DNA of 64,000 nt from CAWCLK01 sp963796225 (GCA_963796225.1 CAWCLK010000018.1:1-64000), one strand, 5' to 3'; numbered from the stretch's first letter, positions 7,966 to 18,195 are shown. Program-made: numbers and translations. The notes: generated by a model not told the origin, from the letters alone.

Positions 7966-8907
7966 ATGCCGTTCCACGTCCGTGCCAGCGAGTCGGTGAC
8001 CGCCAACGTGCGCCGGATGGCGCGTGACCGTCTCGACGACGCCGTCGAGGACCTCGAGGCCGCGGTGCGGGGCGAGGACGTCCACGCCAGGGTCCACGAG
8101 GCCCGCAAGCGCAACAAGCACGTCCGTGCGCTGACGCGCCTGGTGCGGGGCGTGGCCCCGGACCTGCACGACGAGGTCAACGCCACCGTGCGTGACGCCG
8201 CCCGGCTGCTGTCGGCACTGCGGGACCGTGAGGCGGTGCTCGAGACCGTGGCCGAGCTCGCGGCGCACGAGGACACCGACGTCGTCCGCGAGGCGGCGGC
8301 GGCCGTACGGGGTCCCTTCGAACAGGCGCGGGACGAGGCGGCGGACGGGGCGCAGGAGGACATCGACCAGGCCCTCGGGATGTTCGTCCGGGGTCCGCGA
8401 CGGCGTCGCCGACTGGGAGCTGCCCGACGGCGTCGAGGCGTTCACGGACGGCTTCGCGACGACGTACGGACGCTGCCGTGACCGGCTGCGAGGACGCACG
8501 CGAGGACCCCAGCACCGACCTGCTGCACGTGTGGCGCAAGCGCGTCAAGTACCACCGCTACCACCTGCGCATCCTCGAACCACTGTGGCCCTCGGTGTGG
8601 GGTGCCCGCCGAGCACGACGTCCACGAGCTCAGCGACCTGCTCGGCGACGACCACGACCTCGCGGTGCTGCGCGGTGAGCTGGACACCCGGTCGGGCCTC
8701 GACGGGGGCGCGGTGCGCACCCTCGCCGCCGTGCTCGACCGACGTCGCGGGGAGCTGCAACGGGCGGCGCTGCCCCTCGGCACACGGCTGTTCGCGGCGC
8801 CCACCGACGCACTGGTCGACCAGCTCGAGGCCTGCTGGCGCGCGTGGAAGGAGGAGGCCGGGCTGCCTCCCGCACCGCAGGCGCTGGCCCTGGCGACCGC
8901 GGACTGA
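7966..8907 (+). CDS. CHAD domain-containing protein, three frame changes
   Basis: CHAD proteins are helical, positively charged bundles that bind polyphosphate. The N-terminal half shows the signature HVRASESVTANVRRMARDRL and HEARKRNKHVRAL (conserved His and Arg/Lys), the middle part has VWRKRVKYHRYHLRIL, and the C-terminal part LSDLLGDDHDLAVLR is the second half of the bundle. These pieces lie in three different frames, with breaks near 8390, 8490 and 8605 that together restore the original frame. The joined protein is about 313 residues, normal for a single CHAD domain. ATG at 7966 has GGGAGGT 5 nt upstream. I read the breaks as sequence errors because the domain order is complete; a true pseudogene is the alternative. 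Confidence 0.8.
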
Positions 8908-9002
8908 CGCATGCCACGCGGGCCGTTCGGACAGGCGTCCCCGCTACCACGGGGATACGAACCGCTGCGCCCGGTCCTCGGGCCCAGACGCCGGAGACCA
9001 TC

Positions 9003-9879
9003 GTGAGCCAGCAGGCGACGTCCGATCCCGAACGTGAGAAGGTCGACGACCCCACGCACCCGGAGACCGACCACCACGAGGCGGCCGACCAGGAGCACGA
9101 GACCGCCGACGAATCGGTCAAGACGACCTTCGCCGGGGCGGTCGCCGAGGGCGACACCCGCCTGAACCGATCGTGGCTGGCCGTGCTGGCGACGGGCGCC
9201 GTCGGCGGCATCGACCTCGGCATCGGCGTCATGGCCATGCTCACCGTCCGGCACGCGACGGGATCGGCCCTGTGGGGTGGCGTGGCCTTCTCGATCGGCT
9301 TCATCGCCCTCGTCCTCGGCCGCTCCGAGCTGTTCACCGAGAACTTCCTGATCCCGGTCCTGTCGGTCGTGGCGGGGCGGGGCCAGTGGGTCGACGTGGC
9401 CCGACTGTGGGTCGGGACCCTCGTGGCCAACCTCCTCGGCGGCTGGGTGATCATGGCGATCGTCGTGGCCGGGGTCCCGGAGATCCGGGAATCGACCGTG
9501 CTGGTCGACGTGGGCACCCACTTCACCGACCAGGGCATCGGGCTGGCCACCTTCGCCAGTGCCGTCCTGGGCGGCGCCGCGATCACGCTGATGACGTGGA
9601 TGGAGCGCAGCACCACGGCCATCGTCGGGAAGATCGTCGCCGCGATCGGGATCGCGTTCGTGCTGACCGCCACGCCGCTGCTGCACTCGATCGTGACGTC
9701 GCTGGAGATCTTCGCGTGCCGTCTGGGTCGACCCGTCCCTGACCTACGCCATGTGGGCCGGCATCTTCGGCTGGGCCGTGCTGGGCAACGTCGTGGGCGG
9801 CGTCGGGCTGGTGACGGTGCTGCGACTGGCCCAGGCGAAGGGCGCGTCGCAGAAGGGCCCGCGCGAGCAGGAGTACTGA
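9003..9879 (+). CDS. Formate/nitrite transporter (FNT) family channel, one frameshift
   Basis: A membrane channel of the FocA/NirC/YfdC family, about 292 residues. The first 40 residues are an acidic, His-rich cytoplasmic extension; six transmembrane segments follow, with family motifs such as FSIGFIALVLGRSELFTENF and the N-terminal VKTTFAGAVAEGDTRLNRSW. One extra base near 9718, after VTSLEIFA, shifts the frame; the next frame continues WVDPSLTYAMWAGIFGWAVLGNVVGG, the expected last helix. The GTG start has GGAGA 5 nt upstream. The YfdC-like subgroup is less well characterised than FocA; the transported monovalent anion cannot be read from the sequence. It ends 10 nt before the convergent lpdA stop. 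Confidence 0.85.
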
Positions 9880-9889
9880 CCTCGACGCG

Positions 9890-11305
9890 TCAGTCCGGCT
9901 GCTCGAGCCGCGTCATGAGCATGCGGGCGCACTCGGCGACCGAGCCCTGCATCGACGGGTAGACGGCGATGGTCTGGGCCAGCTGCGCCACCGTCAGCCG
10001 GTTCTGCACCGCGACGGCGAGCGGTTGGATGAGGTCGCTGGCGCGCGCGGACACGACGACCGCCCCGAGCACGATGCCCGAGCCGCGCATGGCGTGGACC
10101 TTGACGAACCCGTCGGTGGTGTCGGCCATCTTGGCCCGCGGGTTGCCCGCGAAGTCCAGGCGTGCGGTGATGAACGGGATGGAGGCAGCCTCGGCGTCCT
10201 GCGGCGACAGGCCGACGGTGGCCACCTCGGGATCGGTGAAGATCGTGGCGGCGACGGCGTCCCACCGGATGGGGGTCACCGCCTGGCCCAGGGCGTGCCA
10301 CATCGCCACGCGGCCCTGCATGGCGGCCACCGACGCGAGCATCACGCGGCCGACGACGTCGCCGGCGGCGTAGACCCAGCGGCAGGAGGTCCGGCCGACC
10401 GCGTCGACGTCGATCCCGCCCCACTGGTTGGTCTCGACGCCGCACACCTCGAGGCCGAGGTCCGAGGACACCGGCACCTGCCCGACGGTGAACAGCACGT
10501 GGCTGCCGCGGACCTCGCCGCCGTCCTTGAGCCCGACGGTCACCCCGTCGGCGTCGGGTGTGCAGGACGTGGCACGGGAGCGCCGAAGGATCGTCATCCC
10601 ACGGCGTTCGAAGACGTCCTCGATGACCTGGGCGGCGTCGGGGTCCTCGGTGGGCAGGATGAGCTCGCGTGACGAGACCAGGGTGACCTGCGACCCGAAG
10701 CGGACGAACGCATGGGCGAACTCGGCACCGGTGGCACCGGACCCGACCACGATGAGGTGCTCGGGCACCTCGGGGAGGCCGTAGACCTGCTGGCCGACGA
10801 GGACCCGTTCTCCGTCCGGTTCGAAGAACGGCAGCACGCGGGCGCGCGAGCCGGTGGCCACCAGCACGTAGTCAGCGGGCAGGACCTCCTCGGTCCCGTC
10901 CTCGCGCGTCGCCGTCACCTCGTGGTACCCGGTGATCCGGCCGCGGCCCCGGACCAGCGTCACCCCGGCCGCCGTGACCTTGCGTTCGATGTCGGAGGAC
11001 TGGTTGGACCCGAGCCCGAGGACACGACGGGACAGCTTGGGGAAGTCGACGATGGTCCGGTCGGCGGGCACCTCGTCGTGCTCGGACATCTCGGCCACGT
11101 GCACGCCGAGCAGGTTGGCGGTGTGCAGCCAGCCCATGGCCTCGGCCGCCACGATCAGCGCCTTGGAGGGCACCACGTCCCACAGCACGCCGTTGCCGCC
11201 GAGCCCCTCGTCGGTGACGATCGTGACGTCGGCCCCGAGCTCGCCGGCGACCAGTCCGGCCTCGTACCCGGCCGGGCCACCACCGAGGATCACGATGCGT
11301 GTCAC
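9890..11305 (-). CDS. lpdA: NAD(P)H-quinone dehydrogenase/flavoprotein disulfide-reductase family (LpdA, Rv3303c-like)
   Basis: A 471-residue protein with the dihydrolipoamide dehydrogenase fold: FAD-binding GGGPAGYEAG at the N-terminus, NAD-binding VVGSGATGAEFAHAF, the second FAD motif VYAAGDVVG and the C-terminal dimerisation domain. The redox-active CxxxxC is absent; residues 34-48 read GLGGNGVLWDVVPSK. In the same place the Mycobacterium tuberculosis Rv3303c protein also lacks the disulfide, and that enzyme reduces quinones and is not part of pyruvate dehydrogenase. So a quinone or related reductase role is likely. AAGGA lies 10 nt before the GTG start, and TAGGTT, a possible -10, about 30 nt before it. 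Confidence 0.85.
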   Translation of the reverse strand: MTRIVILGGGPAGYEAGLVAGELGADVTIVTDEGLGGNGVLWDVVPSKALIVAAEAMGWLHTANLLGVHVAEMSEHDEVPADRTIVDFPKLSRRVLGLGSNQSSDIERKVTAAGVTLVRGRGRITGYHEVTATREDGTEEVLPADYVLVATGSRARVLPFFEPDGERVLVGQQVYGLPEVPEHLIVVGSGATGAEFAHAFVRFGSQVTLVSSRELILPTEDPDAAQVIEDVFERRGMTILRRSRATSCTPDADGVTVGLKDGGEVRGSHVLFTVGQVPVSSDLGLEVCGVETNQWGGIDVDAVGRTSCRWVYAAGDVVGRVMLASVAAMQGRVAMWHALGQAVTPIRWDAVAATIFTDPEVATVGLSPQDAEAASIPFITARLDFAGNPRAKMADTTDGFVKVHAMRGSGIVLGAVVVSARASDLIQPLAVAVQNRLTVAQLAQTIAVYPSMQGSVAECARMLMTRLEQPD

Positions 11306-11434
11306 GTGCGTGCCGTCCTTGTCCGTGGGCCGCCCAACCTAACGCCACGAGGGCGGACCGGCCGCTGCGGGCGGGCCCGTCCGACGGACCAGCGACGACC
11401 GGCCGCCCGAGCATCAGTCACGAGGGCGTGTCCG

Positions 11435-11830
11435 TCACGGCAGGGCGTCGTGGCGGCCGAGCTTGCGCAGCTCGGCGGCCAGGGTCTTGCGGATGCGCCG
11501 CGCCCCGCCCTCGCGTCGGATGCGTTCGGCCAGCCGGACCAGCGAGGCCTCGAGCACCTCGGCACGCGGGGCGCGGCCGCGCTGGCGGACCTCGTCGAGC
11601 CACTGCACCGGCGTGGCGTGGCCGCGTTCACGGTTGCACCGGGCGCAGGCGGCGACCTCGTTCTCCAGCCACGACGGGCCGCCCTTGATCCGCGGGATGA
11701 CGTGCTCACGCGTCGGGCGGACGAGCCGGTCGAACGGCCGCGAGCACCACACGCAGCCGTCGCCGTCCCGTTCCACGATCACGCCGAGTCGGGCGCTGCC
11801 GCTCGACGGGATGCCGTCGCGGGTCGGCAC
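11435..11830 (-). CDS. HNH endonuclease family protein
   Basis: 131 residues. The core is a zinc-bound HNH motif: first pair CVWC, then EHVIPRIKGGPSWLENEVAACARC, where the His, the Asn and the second CxxC pair are visible; NRERGH follows. The C-terminal 50 residues are basic and helical. Many stand-alone actinobacterial HNH proteins of this size have no known target; no restriction methylase is nearby. GTG at 11830 is preferred because GAGGGGACG precedes it and the upstream in-frame extension is low-complexity. Confidence 0.78.
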   Translation of the reverse strand: MPTRDGIPSSGSARLGVIVERDGDGCVWCSRPFDRLVRPTREHVIPRIKGGPSWLENEVAACARCNRERGHATPVQWLDEVRQRGRAPRAEVLEASLVRLAERIRREGGARRIRKTLAAELRKLGRHDALP

Positions 11831-11922
11831 GTCGGTCGTCCCCTCGCCGTGGGTCGGTGGTCGCGTCCGGGTTCGGTCCCCACGATGGGGCGGGACGACA
11901 CCCACCACGACAGGCCACGCCC

Positions 11923-12768
11923 ATGACCACCCTGACGGACCGGACGGTACTCGTGACGGGCTCCACCGACGGGCTCGGACGAGCGCTCGCGCGAGCGGTG
12001 GCCGAAGCAGGCGCGACGGTCCTGCTGCACGGCCGCGACCCGGGACGGGGCGAGCAGGCCCTGGCCGAGGTCCGCGATGCCAACCCGGACGGGGCGCACG
12101 GGCTGTACCTGGCGGACCTGGCCAGCCTGCGGGCCACGCGCGGGCTGGCGGACCGCGTCGCGGCCGACCACGATCGCCTGCACGTGCTGGTGAACAACGC
12201 CGGGGTCGGCTTCCATCCGGGCGGGGACACCGGCCGCCAGGAGAGCGCCGACGGCCACGAGCTGCACCTGGCCGTCAACTACCTCGCCCCGGTGCTGCTG
12301 ACCCGCCGGTTGACGCCGCTGCTCTCCCGGTCGGCACCAGCACGCGTGGTGCAGGTCGCCTCGGCGGGTCAGGCGCCGGTCGACGTCGACGACCTCGAGT
12401 TCACGCAGGACTACGACGGCGTCGACGCCTACCGCCGCAGCAAGCTGGCCCTGGTCATGGCCACCATCGACCAGGCCGCCGAGCTCGCGGACGACGGGGT
12501 CACCGTCAACGCGCTGCACCCGGCCACCTACATGGACACGACGATGGTGACCGAGGCGGGCATCACGCCCCACAGCAGCGTCCGGGAGGGCCTCGACGCG
12601 ACGATGCGCCTGGTCGCCGACGACGCCTTCGCCACCGCCACGGGCACGTACTTCCAGGGCACGCGTCGCACCGACCCGCACCCGCAGGCCCGCGACGCGG
12701 AGGCTCGTGCCCGCCTGCGCGAGGTCACGGACCGCCTGCTGGCGCCGTTCCTCACTCCGGCCGGATGA
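11923..12768 (+). CDS. Short-chain dehydrogenase/reductase (retinol-dehydrogenase-like)
   Basis: 281 residues, classical Rossmann SDR. TGSTDGLGRALA is the NAD(P) glycine motif, NNAGV the structural motif, ASAGQ supplies the catalytic Ser, and YRRSK the catalytic Tyr and Lys. The closest named relatives of this type are annotated as retinol or protochlorophyllide-like dehydrogenases, which is not evidence of substrate. The ribosome binding site is weak. Its 3' end overlaps the convergent mycothiol-dependent enzyme by 17 nt. Confidence 0.85.
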   Translation: MTTLTDRTVLVTGSTDGLGRALARAVAEAGATVLLHGRDPGRGEQALAEVRDANPDGAHGLYLADLASLRATRGLADRVAADHDRLHVLVNNAGVGFHPGGDTGRQESADGHELHLAVNYLAPVLLTRRLTPLLSRSAPARVVQVASAGQAPVDVDDLEFTQDYDGVDAYRRSKLALVMATIDQAAELADDGVTVNALHPATYMDTTMVTEAGITPHSSVREGLDATMRLVADDAFATATGTYFQGTRRTDPHPQARDAEARARLREVTDRLLAPFLTPAG

Positions 12769-13603
12769 CCGAAAGCAGCTCGCAGACGACCGCCCCGACC
12801 TCGACGTCCCCGTCGACGTGGGCACGGGCCCGGGCGGTCGGTGGGTCGATCATGCGGCACCCGAGGCGCCACACGGTGTCGGCGTCCCAGCGCACGAGCG
12901 TGTCGGCGTGGCCCACAGCGGTGACGAAACGCCAGCCGTCCGGGTCGGCGCGCAGGTGCCAGTCCCCCGGCGTGAGGTCGGTGACCTCGATGGTCAGCGT
13001 GGCCTCGCCCTCTTCGGGCGCGAGGTCCCGCAGGGCATGGGGCAACGAGCGCAGGAAGGTCGACACCACCGGTTCGAGGAACCGCGGGTCGTCGAGCAGG
13101 GGCTCGTCCAGGGCCTCGCGGACCTGGGCCTGGTGGATCCAGTACTCGGTGTAGTCGCGGGCGATGTCGAGCCACAGCGGGGCGGGGTCGACGCCCGCCC
13201 AGGACACGGCCTCGGACGGCTCGTCGAGCTCGTGGCCGGTCCACAGCGCCCGGACCTGCTTGCCGGTGTGGGCCAGCAGCTCGACCAGCAGCCGGGGGCT
13301 GAGCCGCCGCGCCGCGACGACCCACTCCTGGTTGAGCCGGTCGATGTACTGCTCGAAGCTCTCGTCCACGGCCGGGCCGGGCGCATGGTGGCCGTCGCGG
13401 GTCCGGGCGAGGCGGCCGAGGTCGTCACCGAGCAGGTGCGCGATCGTGTCCGCCACCGTCCACCCCGTGGTGGTGGCGGCCTGCCACGCGCTGTCGCTGC
13501 GGTCGGTCATGACCTCCACCAGCGCCTCCCGCAGCGGGGCGAGCAGCGGGCGGACGTCGAGCGGGGTGCCGAGGGACTCGGGAGGGATGGTCACGCGGGT
13601 CAC
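12752..13603 (-). CDS. Maleylpyruvate isomerase N-terminal domain protein (mycothiol-dependent, DinB-like)
   Basis: 283 residues. The N-terminal half has the DinB/MPI fold: WTVADTIAHLLGDDLGRL provides a metal-binding His, and YTEYWIHQAQVREAL provides another with the usual WIHxxDIR-like pattern. The C-terminal half resembles the MPI C-terminal substrate-binding domain (GWRFVTAVGHADTLVRWDADTVWRL). Members use mycothiol as cofactor in actinobacteria; the substrate here is unknown. The GTG start overlaps the mutase stop (GTGA), so the two are translationally coupled. Confidence 0.8.
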   Translation of the reverse strand: MTRVTIPPESLGTPLDVRPLLAPLREALVEVMTDRSDSAWQAATTTGWTVADTIAHLLGDDLGRLARTRDGHHAPGPAVDESFEQYIDRLNQEWVVAARRLSPRLLVELLAHTGKQVRALWTGHELDEPSEAVSWAGVDPAPLWLDIARDYTEYWIHQAQVREALDEPLLDDPRFLEPVVSTFLRSLPHALRDLAPEEGEATLTIEVTDLTPGDWHLRADPDGWRFVTAVGHADTLVRWDADTVWRLGCRMIDPPTARARAHVDGDVEVGAVVCELLSVIRPE

Positions 13604-15186
13604 ATCGTGTCGCGCGGGACGTAGCCGCCCCACTCGTCGCGCAGGACGTCGCAGACCTCCTGCAGGGTGGCCCGTCGCTTCAGCGCCTCGCGCATCGGGA
13701 CCAGCAGGTTGTCGTCGCCCTGCGCGGCCGTCCGGATGGCGTCGAGGGCGTCGTCGACCCCGCCCTGGTCGCGGTCGGCCTTGACCGCGTCGATGCGGTC
13801 GATCTGGCCCTGGCGGATGGCTTCGTCGACCTTCTGCAGCTCGGCGTCGGGGTGCTCGTCGAGCTGGAACCGGTTGACGCCGACGACGATCTGCTCCTCG
13901 TTCTCGACCGCCTTGGCGTAGTCGTAGGCAGAGCGCTCGATCTCGCCCTTCTGGTAGCCCTCCTCGATGGCGCGGACGGCGCCGCCCATCTCGTCGATCT
14001 GCTCGATGTAGCCCATGGCCTCGCGCTCGATCTCGTCGGTCATCGACTCGATCAGGTAGCTGCCGGCCAGCGGGTCGACGGTGCGGGCGACGTCGGACTC
14101 GTGCGCGATGACCTGCTGGGTGCGCAGCGCCAGGCGGGCCGACTTCTCGGTGGGCAGTGCGAGCGCCTCGTCGAACGAGTTCGTGTGCAGCGACTGGGTG
14201 CCGCCGAGGGTGGCCGCGAGCGCCTGGATGGCGACGCGGACCATGTTGACCTCGGGCTGCTGGGCGGTGAGCTGGACGCCGGCGGTCTGGGTGTGGAAGC
14301 GAAGCATCATCGACTTCTCCTCCTTCGCCCCGAACCGCTCCTTCATGATGCGTGCCCACATGCGGCGGGCCGCGCGGAACTTGGCGATCTCCTCGAGCAG
14401 CGTCGAGCGCGACACGAAGAAGAAGGACAGGCGGGGCGCGAAGCTGTCGACGTCCAGTCCGGCGTCGATCGCGGCCTCCACGTAGGAGATCCCGTCGGCC
14501 AGCGTGAAGGCGATCTCCTGGACGGGCGTCGCCCCGGCCTCGCCCATGTGGTAGCCGGAGATGGAGATGGTGTTGAACTTCGGCAGGTGGTCGGCGCAGT
14601 AGCCGAAGGTGTCGGCGATCAGGCGCAGCGACGGGGCCGGCGGGTAGATGTAGGTGCCGCGGGCGATGTACTCCTTGAGCACGTCGTTCTGGATCGTGCC
14701 GCGCAGCTTCTCGGAGGCGACGCCCTGCTCGTCCCCGGCGATCTCGTACATCAGCAGCAGCAGGGACGCCGGGGCGTTGATGGTCATCGACGTGGACACC
14801 TGGTCCAGCGGGATGCCGTCGAAGAGGCGCTTCATGTCCTCGACGGTGTCGATGGCCACGCCGACCTTGCCGACCTCGCCCTCGGCGATCTCCGCCGAGC
14901 TGTCGTACCCCATCTGCGTGGGCAGGTCGAAGGCCACCGACAGGCCCGTGGTGCCCTGCTCGAGCAGGTACTTGTACCGCTCGTTGGACTCCTCGGCGGT
15001 CGCCATCCCGGCGTACTGGCGCATGGTCCACAGCCGACCGCGGTACATGGAGTCGTACACGCCCCGCGTGTAGGGGTACGCGCCCGGCTGCCCCAGCTGG
15101 GCGTCGGGGTCGAACCCGTCGAGGTCGCCGGGGCCGTACACGGCCTCGAGCGGGAACCCGCTGACGGTGGTGTACTCGTCACCCAT
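13600..15186 (-). CDS. Methylmalonyl-CoA mutase family, large (catalytic) subunit without B12 domain
   Basis: A 528-residue TIM-barrel acyl-CoA mutase. The N-terminal YPYTRGVYDSMYRGRLWTMR region threads the CoA through the barrel, AGMATAEESNERYKYLLEQG follows, and GYHMGEAGA (His213) contains the essential active-site histidine. There is no C-terminal cobalamin-binding DxHxxG domain, so a separate small B12 subunit must exist elsewhere; none is in the window. Such split mutases include methylmalonyl-CoA, ethylmalonyl-CoA and hydroxyisobutyryl-CoA types; the presence of PccA/PccB favours methylmalonyl-CoA, but the acyl specificity is not proven. AAAGGG precedes the ATG, with TAGCCT, a possible -10, 37 nt upstream. 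No cobalamin riboswitch is visible in the 90-nt leader. Confidence 0.9.
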   Translation of the reverse strand: MGDEYTTVSGFPLEAVYGPGDLDGFDPDAQLGQPGAYPYTRGVYDSMYRGRLWTMRQYAGMATAEESNERYKYLLEQGTTGLSVAFDLPTQMGYDSSAEIAEGEVGKVGVAIDTVEDMKRLFDGIPLDQVSTSMTINAPASLLLLMYEIAGDEQGVASEKLRGTIQNDVLKEYIARGTYIYPPAPSLRLIADTFGYCADHLPKFNTISISGYHMGEAGATPVQEIAFTLADGISYVEAAIDAGLDVDSFAPRLSFFFVSRSTLLEEIAKFRAARRMWARIMKERFGAKEEKSMMLRFHTQTAGVQLTAQQPEVNMVRVAIQALAATLGGTQSLHTNSFDEALALPTEKSARLALRTQQVIAHESDVARTVDPLAGSYLIESMTDEIEREAMGYIEQIDEMGGAVRAIEEGYQKGEIERSAYDYAKAVENEEQIVVGVNRFQLDEHPDAELQKVDEAIRQGQIDRIDAVKADRDQGGVDDALDAIRTAAQGDDNLLVPMREALKRRATLQEVCDVLRDEWGGYVPRDTM

Positions 15187-15277
15187 GGGGGTGGCCCTTT
15201 CGACTCCGGGACGTCTCGCGGCAGGCTACGCGTCCTGCGGGGGCACCCGACAACCGACCTTCCAGACAGCCGGGGCG

Positions 15278-16496
15278 TCAGGTGGGGACGCCGTCCCGCC
15301 AGTCGCGCCACGCCCAGTACCAGCCGGCGGGGCGGGAGGGGCGGGTCGGCGGGTCCTCGGTGCCCGCCGCGACCGCAAGCCGGCGCCGTTCGAGGTCCCG
15401 GGCGGCAGCCTCCGCCATGGACAGGTCGCCGCCCTCGATCGCCGCGAGGACCTCGGGCTCGCCGGCGGCGACGAGGTCGCGGACCTCGTGCCGCAGGTCG
15501 GGGTCGAGCAGGACGCGGCGGTGGACACGCTCGTGGCGGTACCAGTGATCCGGGTCGGTGACCCCGACGCGCGCCGGGGTCGGTGAGGTCCACCGGTCGG
15601 AACGCCGCCAGGCACGGGGCCGACGCCCCGGTCACGGCGATGCGTGGGCCGTCGGGGGCGAGGTGGGCCACGAGGCTGCCGGTGGTCTGCGAGCGCCGGA
15701 CCGGTCCCATGGCGTGCATGCACACGTCGCGGTTGGACCCCCGCAGCGGATCACCGTCGGGGTCGCGGTGCTGGCGCAGGATGGCGGCGAGCTCGCCGAG
15801 GGACGGCGACGGCCCGAGCCTCGCCGCTGCCCGTGTGGTCGTCGTGGCGCGCGAGCGGGCGCCCGCGAGCCGGGGCATCAGGGCCGTGTCCCAGTCCCCT
15901 GCCGCGTCCGCGGTCGCGGCGACCGTGCCGGCGGCCAGGTCGTGGTCGGTGCCGATGCTGAGCGCGTTGCTGATCCCCTGCTGGTCGGTGACGCGCCGGG
16001 CCACCCACTGGCGGCCGCTGGTCTCGAGCTGCCACGCGTCGGACGCGTCCGCGACGAGGAAGCTGTTGTCGTAGTGGAAGCGGGCGTCGTGGTACCCGGC
16101 GCGTCCGCCCTGCCCGTGCGCCTCGAGCAGGGTGGTGATCACCTCCACCGCTGCGCGGGCGGTGTCGCCGCACTCGAGTCCGAACCGCAGCAGGTCCATG
16201 CCGAGCAGCCCTGGCTCGCGGGTCCGCGCACGGGAGAAGATGGCCTCGTTGCCGATCGCCACGCCGGCCTCGTTGACACCCATCTCGGCGCCCCACATCC
16301 AGACCGGCTGCGACAGGACGGCGGCGAGATGGCGGGGCGGGGCGTCGACCTCGATCCACGTCGCGCGTACGCGACCGGACCCACCGTCGCGGGGCGGACG
16401 CACCACGCGCACCGCCTGGGGCTCGCCGGGCTCGCGGTCGGAGTTCTTGGCGAACCACGTCCCGCCGGGCCGGCGCACCACCACCGTGTCACACAT
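15278..16496 (-). CDS. Peptidase C69/secernin-like N-terminal nucleophile hydrolase, one frameshift
   Basis: About 406 residues. The N-terminus MCDTVVVR places a cysteine at position 2, the nucleophile exposed after Met removal, followed by WFAKNSDREPGE, the conserved loop of secernin and dipeptidase C69 proteins. Conserved VNEAGVAIGNEA and YDNSFLVAD follow. Near 15570 the frame changes; the continuing frame gives HWYRHERVHRRVLLDPDL and the Trp-rich end YWAWRDWRDGVPT. Without the correction the frame would run far into the mutase. Substrates of this family are peptides or amides; specificity is unknown. It lies upstream of the mutase on the same strand. Confidence 0.8.
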
Positions 16497-16520
16497 CGGG
16501 GGCGCCCCTCCTCGGTGTCC

Positions 16521-18129
16521 TCACTGGTAGCTGACGAGGACCGGCGTGGGCTCGACCGCCATCGTGTCCGCGGGGCTGCGCAGCACCGTGTCCTCGTCGT
16601 AGAAGTTCTTCCACCCCCACGACACGCCCTGCGGCGGGTCGATCGTGGTGATCGCCTGCCAGGTCGCGTCCTTGGCGCCCTGCGACCCCTGCCCGTCCAT
16701 CTGCACGACGACCGCGAGCTCCGGCGGGGGCTGCAGGGCGTCGATGCCGCGGAGCATCGACTTGCGGAACTGGTGGAGCAGCAGCACCTTCTGCGGCAGG
16801 CCCTCGCGCCGGGTGAGGTCGGCCAGCCAGTCCGCCACGGCCTGGACCTCCTCGACGCCGACCGACCCGACCTGGCGCAGGTGGACCTGGTCGGCGCGCA
16901 GCCGCCACTCGGGGTCCAGCGCGAGGCCGACGTGCGGGTGCCGCAGGAGGGGCTCGACCTCCTTGGCCTGGGTGAGGAAGTCCGTGCGGCCGGGCTGCAG
17001 GTCGAGGACCACGTAGATGCCGGCCTCGGCGGCCGCGTCGATCCACGGTTGCACGCGGTCGTGGGGCACGCGGATGGAGTAGTCGCCGGCCGTCCCCGCG
17101 GCGCCCGAGGCCACGGTGACGATGATCTCGAAGGTCGGCACGACGGGCACGTCCACCAGCGGGGCGTAGTCGGCGGCCAGGGTGCGGGCTCGGTCGACGG
17201 CGGCGCCCACGGGCTGTTCGCCGAGGATCCCCAGCGAGGCCGCGTTCGGCGAGCCGTACATCGCCACGAGCTGCCGCCCCGGGAACATCCGCAGGCCACC
17301 GCCGGGAAGCTCCACGCCCGACCGAGCGACCTCGACGTCCCACGCCAGCAACTGTGGCCGGGTGCCCGACCACGCCGCGGTGGTGCCCGCCACGGCCCAC
17401 GGCCGGTCGCTGCCCCGCTGCAGGCGCGCCACGGCGTCCTGGTCGCGGGCGAGCTCGCCGGCCACCGGGACCAGCGGGACGTCGCCGGCGAGGGCGATCG
17501 TGTCGAGCAGCGGCCGGGCGGGGTCGTCGGTGCGGACCAGCACCAGCGGGGCGGTGCCCGCGACGGGGCGCTCGGGGACGACGACGTCCTCGAGCGGCGT
17601 GCGGTCGACCCGGGTCCCCTCGACCTCGACGACCACGACGTCGCGTCCGGACCCGCCGAGGTCGGCAGGTGGGGACGTGGCGCCCGCGTCGACGACCTGG
17701 ACCACCGTCGTCGTCGTGAGGCGGTCCAGCAGTCCGTCGAGATCGGGGACGTCCTGCGGGAGCAGCGGGGCGTGCAGGCGCCAGGCCACGCCCCGCGCCG
17801 GCGTCAGCATCGGGCCGTCGGCCACCACCACGACCGGGGCGGTGGCGAGCAGGCCCTCGGCCGCCGCGCCCACGGTCGCCCCCAGGTCATCGGCCACCCA
17901 CCGGGCCGCCGCCTCGACCTGTGCACGCTGGACGCGGGGCGGGGGCACCGGGCTGGGCGAGGGGGACGGGGACGCCGTCGTGGCGTCGGTCGCCGAGGCG
18001 GTGGGCGTCAGGCCCTCGCCCGGGCACGCGCGTCAGCCCCCAGGCCGCGCCAGCCAGGGCCGCCGCCGTGGCCAGGGCCAGGACGAGGCGACCGCGGCGC
18101 GTGAGGTGCGAGGACGGACGGACGGGCAC
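16521..18129 (-). CDS. Membrane-anchored conserved protein of unknown function with barrel-like C-terminal domain, one frameshift
   Basis: About 535 residues. The N-terminus (RRGRLVLALATAAALAGAAW) is a signal anchor, followed by a Thr/Ser/Pro linker. The next 180 residues form alternating hydrophobic strands and Asp-rich turns. The C-terminal 270 residues begin FPGRQLVAMYGSPNAASLG and contain VPVVPTFEIIVTVASG, IYVVLDLQPGRTDFL, VGLALDPEWRL and WGWKNFYDED; the repeated strand-then-Asp/Glu pattern suggests a TIM barrel. I have seen the same motif set as an unnamed protein in other actinobacteria but cannot assign a reaction. The frame changes near 18020 between anchor and linker. The GTG at 18129 is used because it opens the hydrophobic segment. 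Confidence 0.68.
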
Positions 18130-18195
18130 GGGCAGAGCGTACGCGCCCGAACGTCTCCTACCGTGGTCCGGTGGACGTCCGCAACAGGGGGCGAC

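Noticed and set aside
11435..11830. Restriction or homing endonuclease as a mobile element mark
   Set aside because: The HNH protein stands alone, with no methylase, intron, intein or repeats around it.
13590..15240. Cobalamin riboswitch upstream of the mutase
   Set aside because: The leader is under 100 nt and shows no B12-box-like element or suitable stems; a B12-dependent enzyme alone is not evidence.
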